Notes under the pieces: model-generated | What the model saw: the letters and a program-made list of their open reading frames with translations, nothing else | Told to the model about the DNA's origin: nothing | Databases searched by the model: none | From: Monodelphis domestica | Lineage: Eukaryota > Chordata > Mammalia > Didelphimorphia > Didelphidae | Reading direction: 5' to 3' | NCBI RefSeq assembly: GCF_027887165.1 | Contig: NC_077229.1 | Coordinates: 374,900,570 to 374,964,569, forward strand | DNA: 64,000 bases | Part shown: positions 58,901-64,000 of the stretch, in pieces | Layout: each line of letters opens with the position of its first letter | Numbering within the stretch: position 1 is the first letter of the stretch | Position numbers and translations under genes: made by a program

Positions 58901-60380
58901 AGACAGAGGCCAAGTGTATGAATTGAAGACAATGGGATGATATAAAAATTAAATTAAATTAAAACACGAGAAAGAGGAATGCATTGGAAGGAGAGTGAAG
59001 AGAAAAATAGAGCAGGGTAAATTATTGTACATAAAAGAGGCATGAAAGAGCATTTATAGTGGAGGAGGTCTTTAGGAGAGTATGTGAACCTTATTCTCCT
59101 TAGAATTGGCTCAGTGATGGAAGAATGTACATAATTAATTGGGTATAGAAAGTTATCTTAACCTACAGGAAAAATAGGAGAGGAAGATAATAAAGGAAAG
59201 GGGATTGGACTGGCATAAAAGAAGCAAATTAGAGAAGGTGGGAGGTCAAAAATTAAATAGGGTTAAATGGGATGGAAAGTAATACACAGTAATCATAATG
59301 GTGCAAAAAATTACAGATCTATTAAAGACCTCATTTCTCAAAAACATAGAGAAATGAGTTGAATATATAAGAAAACAAATCCTTCTCTAATTGATAAATG
59401 GTCAAATGATATAAACAGTCATTTCTCAAAGTAATTAAAATTCTATATAGTCATGGAAAATGATGTTCTAAATCATTATTTTTAAAAGAAATGCAATTTA
59501 AAACAATTCCGAAGTACCAGCCCACATTTATCAGATTGACTATTATGACAGAAAAGGAAAAAATGACAGAACTTGAAAGAGATATAGGAAAGCTGGAAAT
59601 AAATGCACTATTGGGGGACTTGTGAATTGATTCAGTTATTCAGGATAACAATTTGGACCTTTGTCCAAAAGGTTATAAAATAGTATATGCCCTTTGACCC
59701 AACAATAGCATTTCTATGTTTGTATCACAAAGAGATTAAAAAAAACAAAGAAGGGAAGGGCCTATATGTTCAAAAATATTTAAAGTAGTTCTTTTGGAAT
59801 TGCAAATAGAATGTGGGGATACCCATTAAATGGGGAATGACTGAGTAAGTTCTATTATATGATTTTAATGTAATACTCTTGTGCTATAAGAAAAGATAAG
59901 CAGGAAGAGCTCAGAAAAACCTATAAAGACTTAGAAAGAAGAGTGAAAAAGCAGAACCAGCAGAACAACATTGCATACTATGACAGGAACACTTTACAAT
60001 GGAACACTGTGACTAAGTTACTCTTATCAATACAATGTCCAAAACTATCCAAAGGATTAATGCTTTTTTTAAAAAGCCATCTACTGCCAGAGTAAAAAGA
60101 CTGAGTCTGAATCCAGACCAAAACAAACTTTTTTAACTTATTTAATTTTTTTTTTCTATTTGAGTTTCCTCCCACAAAAGGACTAATATGGGAAAATGTT
60201 TTACATGGTTGTACATATAGAATCTATATGAGATCCCTTACCATATCAACGAGAGTAGGGAGTTTGAGAGGAGGGATGGAGGGAGAGAGAGAGAGAGAAT
60301 TCAAGACTCCATATTCTTTGAAAAATGTTGAAAACTCTTTTTACCTGTAATTGGGGAAAATAAAATAAAACTGAATGTCT
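56000..60380 (+). mobile_element. HAL1 element (half-L1) with nested L1
   Basis: In order: 5' UTR-like DNA (56000-56680), coiled-coil-type ORF1 sequence rich in A (56680-57180), the rest of ORF1 after a nested L1 (58083-58640, with 'gaaaactgccctgatattct'), a non-coding spacer (58640-59310) and an L1 ORF2 C-terminal plus 3' UTR tail (59320-60380). ORF1 joined to an L1 tail without endonuclease or reverse transcriptase is the HAL1 layout known in mammals. All frames are destroyed. A deleted ordinary L1 is the alternative. Confidence 0.6.
57181..58082 (+). mobile_element. 5'-truncated L1 nested in HAL1
   Basis: An L1 tail from 'atcaaaacaactcttaggta' through ORF2 C-terminus and 3' UTR to an A-rich end, with an 11-bp target duplication, catgctttaaa, at 57170-57180 and 58083-58093. 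A TAT-rich stretch lies at 57870-57930. Confidence 0.92.
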
Positions 60381-60384
60381 TAAG

Positions 60385-61190
60385 AAATGTTAGCAATAGA
60401 ATTGAGAAGAAAAAGAAATCAAAGGCATCAGAATAGACAAAGATAATAAAATGATTTCTTTTCACAAATGATATGAAGTTATATGTAGAAAATCAGTGTA
60501 AAAATGGACTTGAATCCAGGACTTCAATCCCCAGAAGTCCTTGCTCCACTTCCCTAAAATGCTTTGTAATCTCACTGAATTCTCACCTGGGCTGAGAGCA
60601 AATCATTTCTTTAAAGGTCTCCGCCCACGGCAGGGTGTTCTCTTCCTGTCTCCAATGGCAAACAGGAGCGTCTCATGATGTGAGTGAAATTTGGGTGCTC
60701 ATGGCCGACCTAGCACATACTTCTCTTGCTTGTATTTTCTTTAATCCTTAACCTTTAATAAACCTCTAAAAATATAATACTCCTTGCAGAGAGAAACTAA
60801 TTTCTACCTGCCTCTGTTTCCCCAAATTTTAACCTTTACAGAAGCTATCAATAATTTTAGTAAAGTAGCAGAATATAAATCACCAGTATATCTATATATC
60901 ACTAACAAAGTCCTGTAATAAGGCAGAGTGAGAGATAACCTATTAAAATAATCTAGATAGAATAAAATATGCAGGAATTTACCTGCCAAAATACAACCAG
61001 AAACTACATTAATGTGATAAAATACTTTTTATAGAAATCAAGTCAGTTTTACATAATTGGAGAAATATTAACTGTTCATGTCGGTAGAGCCAATATAATT
61101 AAAAGGATAATCGTACCTAAAGTAATCTATTTATAAAAGCCATTCCAATTAAATTACCAAAAAATTATTTTATTAAACTTGAAAAATAAC
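60385..61190 (+). pseudogene. L1 ORF2 fragment split by a solo LTR
   Basis: Reverse-transcriptase-distal ORF2 text ('atttcttttcacaaatgata', 'gaagttatatgtagaaaatc') stops at 60496 and resumes after the LTR at 'gaagctatcaataattttag' and 'gtaaagtagcagaatataaa'. Confidence 0.75.
60497..60840 (+). mobile_element. Solo LTR of the copy-1 retroelement family
   Basis: 344 bp from TGTAAAAATGG to TTAACCTTTACA, the reverse complement of the LTRs at 37415 and 41010 with moderate divergence. AATAAA lies at 60757-60762. Shared text includes 'aatactccttgcagagagaa' and 'actaatttctacctgcctc'. No clear target duplication was found. Confidence 0.88.
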
Positions 61191-62194
61191 TTTAAAATGT
61201 TATTTAACTAAAACCTACTTTTATATTATAGTAATCCTCATCATAATTTAGACCTTTCTTCCACAATCTCCCATACTCAATTTGACACTACTACTCTCCA
61301 TCTCCTTCATTGCTTATGTAGCTCTGATGAATTTTTTAAGGCCACCTTCAAGTTCACCTCTTTCATGAAACATTTTTTCATCTCCTTAACACACAGCAAT
61401 CTCTCCTCCAAACTATCATTGAGGATATAAAGCTTACTGAAATGATAGTGTACTAGAGAGGGAATTTGGTGAAATGTAATTGGGAAATCAACAGAGGTTA
61501 CACCAGGAAGTAAGCAAAAAAAAAAAGAGGCTGAATCTTGGGCCCCTCCCCTCTCCACTTCCTGTTCTTTCCCACTGAGCAAGTCTAATGGAGATTTCCT
61601 TCACATATGGTAAGTTGATTCTTCTCTCTAGTAACAATAATACTTAAACTACTTTTCTTAGTTAAAGGATCTTTTGTTCTTTGGGGGAGAAGGAGATAAG
61701 GGTGGGATTAAGAATGAGCAAAAAGGATGTCCCTAAATCAGAATTGTAACACTGATTGAAGGCTTTGAAAAATAAGTCTCTTCAAAAGGAATAAATAAAA
61801 TATTTTCTCAGAGAAAAGATGGCAATAACTCTGCTAGGGTCTCTTTTGGGCAAGACTGAATATTCCTTCAGTTTACAGTGGAAATAGTAAGGTAATGGCC
61901 AGAGAGGAGAAGAGAGGATCTGTCCTCAACCACCTTCAGGCAGAAGAAGAATGAACTTCAGGCAGCTGGGGTCCAACTGTCCCTCTTTATCAAACTTCCA
62001 TGGAACTCTCTCCCCTCCTCCAATGATTTGTATGTTCCAAAGGTTCTGACCTCTCCTTGCTTTGCAGATCCAATTTTTCTTTGCCCATATTTCTTCAATC
62101 ACAATAGGGACATTGGAATAGGATGAAAACAATCACCTTTTTCACATTTTCCTATAAGCTCTGATTCATAGACCTACTGAATGAATTTAGGAAT
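61191..62194. other. Unassigned sequence
   Basis: No gene is supported. Frames at 61582-61307 and 62132-61926 (minus) have no recognised domain. GC content is slightly higher around 61540-62060. Confidence 0.35.
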
Positions 62195-62330
62195 CAGTGG
62201 TCTGGGAATCAAGTGACCTTTGATCTTGCTCTGGTTCTGCTGTTAACTACCTGAATGAACTTGGAGTCACCTAATTTCTTTAGTCATCATGTATACAAAT
62301 AAAAGGAACTTGTTGGACTGCATTACCTAA
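62195..62330 (+). mobile_element. MIR fragment
   Basis: 'ggtctgggaatcaagtgacc', 'ttctgctgttaactacctga' and 'gaacttggagtcacctaatt' follow MIR. Confidence 0.65.
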
Positions 62331-62516
62331 AAATATTTTACAGGTACAGTATATTCAATTTTAAATCATTTAATCTATTCTTATCCTTTTTTTTTCTTTC
62401 CTTTGTTCTATCCAAGCTTTCCTTCTGCCTAGAAAATTATAAGAAATAATCGTTCATATATTTATGAAATTCTTTACTCTCAGGGAAAGGTTGTTCCTCT
62501 ACTTTTGAAAACAGAA

Positions 62517-62635
62517 AGCCAAGCTGAGAGATGGGAAATTCCTGGGTTCATATCTGGTCTAATACATTTCATAGCTGGGTGAACCTGGGCAACACACAAT
62601 ATTAATTCTAAGATAGAAGGCAAGGGTTAAAAAAT
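62517..62635 (+). mobile_element. Degraded marsupial SINE
   Basis: 'ctgagagatgggaaattcct', 'gggttcatatctggtctaat', 'cagctgggtgaacctgggca' minus one base, then 'attctaagatagaaggcaag'. The middle 'cccattgcctagccctt' block is deleted. Confidence 0.75.
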
Positions 62636-62671
62636 AGTTGTCTGAACTGGAAATAACTTTCAGAGACCACA

Positions 62672-62723
62672 ATGCTCTCTGTCTCTCTCAGTCTCTGTCT
62701 CTGTCTCTGTCTCTGTCTCTGTG

Positions 62724-62772
<49 letters not shown>

Positions 62773-62775
62773 TTT
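62672..62775. repeat. CTCTGT hexanucleotide / CT microsatellite
   Basis: About ten CTCTGT units grade into (CT)n with TTTCT interruptions. Minus-strand Arg/Glu-rich frames here are repeat artefacts. Confidence 0.95.
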
Positions 62776-63394
62776 GAAGATGTTGGAGATTTTTAAAAAG
62801 AATCTTGGGTAACATGAATTCACACAAAGTCACATGATAAGAACCAGGAGAACAATTTATACAAGGATAGAAATGTTGTAAGGAAAAACAATCCAAAACT
62901 TTAAGAATTCTGATGAATTCAGTAACCAACCTTGTTTCAAGAGAATCTTCAATGAACATGTTACCCACTTTCTAACAACAAGGACATAGACTCAAGGTCA
63001 ATAAAGAGACATACATTTTTGGACATGGTCATTGTGCATATTTCATTTTGATTGATTATTTGTTGTAAGATATGTTTTTCCTTTTTTTCTCTGTTGAAGG
63101 ATAAGGTAGAAGGAAAGGGAGTTAGCAATTGGGAAGCCAAGAAAAAGGGCACTATGATTATATTAACATGCCCAGAGGAAAACTGAAGGAAATTCAGAAA
63201 GAATTATAATAAGATAATTCTAAAAGCAAGTGTATAAATATATTATATATTTTTGCTTCCAAAAGCAGTTCTAAAATGAAGATTAATGGTTTCATAAAAA
63301 TTTTTCTTTTTATGTTCTGTGTATGAAAATATAATTTTTTTGGTATTTAAGATGAGAATTGTTTTTAACAATGAGGTTTTTACATATCCAATAT
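62776..63394. other. Unassigned sequence
   Basis: AT-rich with short frames only. No gene or repeat was recognised, apart from L1 3' UTR-like words around 63000-63100 ('tggtcattgtgcatatttca'). Confidence 0.3.
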
Positions 63395-63600
63395 GAAGAA
63401 ATAGTTGATGGTTAGACTTGGAAGTTCTTTAAATGATCTCCTAATCCAGTCTCTTGATTTCAGAGTTGAAATGGAAGATCAGAGAAGGAAAATGAGTTGT
63501 CTAAGGTAATGTAACTAATCAGTGACAGAATCATGACTCAAAACCAAATTGAGATGAGTCCAAAGCAGAGTGATTTTCCATTGGATGCATCAAGACCTTG
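63395..63600 (+). mobile_element. Ancient dispersed repeat relic
   Basis: 'ttaaatgatctcctaatcca', 'agagttgaaatggaagatca', 'gttgtctaaggtaatgtaac' follow the same unnamed family as 6525-6670, and include the 'lost-consensus' gagaaggaaaatgag block. Confidence 0.4.
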
Positions 63601-63914
63601 TGTAAGAATGACTTTATTAATAAGCTAATTAAATATCTAGCTAATGTTGAGAGTGAAGGATAAAGAAATTGACTCCAACCCAGGAATATGCTAGGACTTC
63701 TTTGAAATGGTTAAAGACAACTGATTGTTAAATTTCCAGTGTAAACATTTACATATCCAAAAAAGGCACTTATGTTTACCTATAAATGTTTTTATTTTAA
63801 ACAAACAGGCTTTATTTTCTACACATTGGAATTCCAATTTTTTTTTCCAACTCTTTCATGCTTGGTTCACCATGCCCAGATTCCTCTTCACCTCTGCTTT
63901 GTAGAATCTCGAGC

Positions 63915-64000
63915 TTATTTTTTTAAAATTTATTTAGTCAATTTAGAACATTATTCTTTGGTTACAAGAATTATATTATTTCCCTCCCTCCCCTACCTTC
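63915..64000 (-). mobile_element. L1 3' UTR at window edge
   Basis: The reverse L1 3' end begins at the A/T-rich 'tttttttaaaatttatttag' and continues with 'tttagaacattattctttgg' and 'ttccctccctcccctacc'. The element runs past the end of the window. Confidence 0.75.

Noticed and set aside
60491..60846. Target-site duplication for the solo LTR
   Set aside because: Flanks aatcag and gaagct do not match, so no duplication is claimed.
62608..62968. Arg/Glu/Thr-rich minus-strand frames
   Set aside because: They are produced by the CTCTGT/CT repeat.

Overview
The window is nuclear DNA of a marsupial mammal. It is AT-rich and dense in interspersed repeats, with no cellular protein-coding gene that I can confirm. 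The diagnosis rests on several near-identical copies of the tRNA-derived marsupial SINE (a 'cagctgggtggctcag' head, 'ggttcaaatctggcctc' B-box region and 'gcccttaccactcttctg' body), on L1 elements of the opossum type, and on MIR, L2 and HAL1 relics. A SPIN-like hAT element would favour a South American opossum such as Monodelphis, because SPIN is known from opossum; this is inference.

Layout. 1-9.5 kb: two SINEs, a MIR, microsatellites, two tail-to-tail L1 fragments and otherwise unassigned DNA. 9511-15978: a full-length minus-strand L1 with a 13-bp target-site duplication, an ORF1 carrying a frameshift near its start, an ORF2 broken by frameshifts and stops, and seven 21-bp tandem units in its 5' region. 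16-23 kb: LTR-like sequences, L2, MIR and SINE pieces. 23.9-26.7 kb: a partial LTR retroelement (minus strand). 27-34 kb: plus-strand L1/HAL1 debris with two cleanly inserted SINEs and an antisense L1 3' end. 34-37 kb: ancient repeats, a candidate solo LTR and one short ORF that might be an exon. 37.2-43.1 kb: a plus-strand L1 tail split by a complete two-LTR retroelement (37415-41365, minus) and, separately, by a 191-bp hAT element with a perfect 8-bp target duplication. 43.6-46.3 kb: unassigned. 46.3-52 kb: old L1, an unclassified repeat pair and a diverged direct duplication of about 890 bp. 52-55 kb: the longest stretch low in recognisable repeats. 55-61.2 kb: HAL1/L1 with a nested L1 and a solo LTR. 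61.2-64 kb: unassigned DNA, MIR, a hexanucleotide repeat and the edge of another L1.

Nothing here works as an operon or pathway. The story is one of nested transposition: L1s host SINEs, LTR elements and a DNA transposon, and the nesting gives relative ages. The two retroelement internal regions (23.9-26.4 kb and 37.8-41.0 kb) are homologous to each other, share a primer-binding-site layout and show no recognisable pol, which suggests a non-autonomous LTR family mobilised in trans. Coordinates of old repeats are approximate because they were read by eye.
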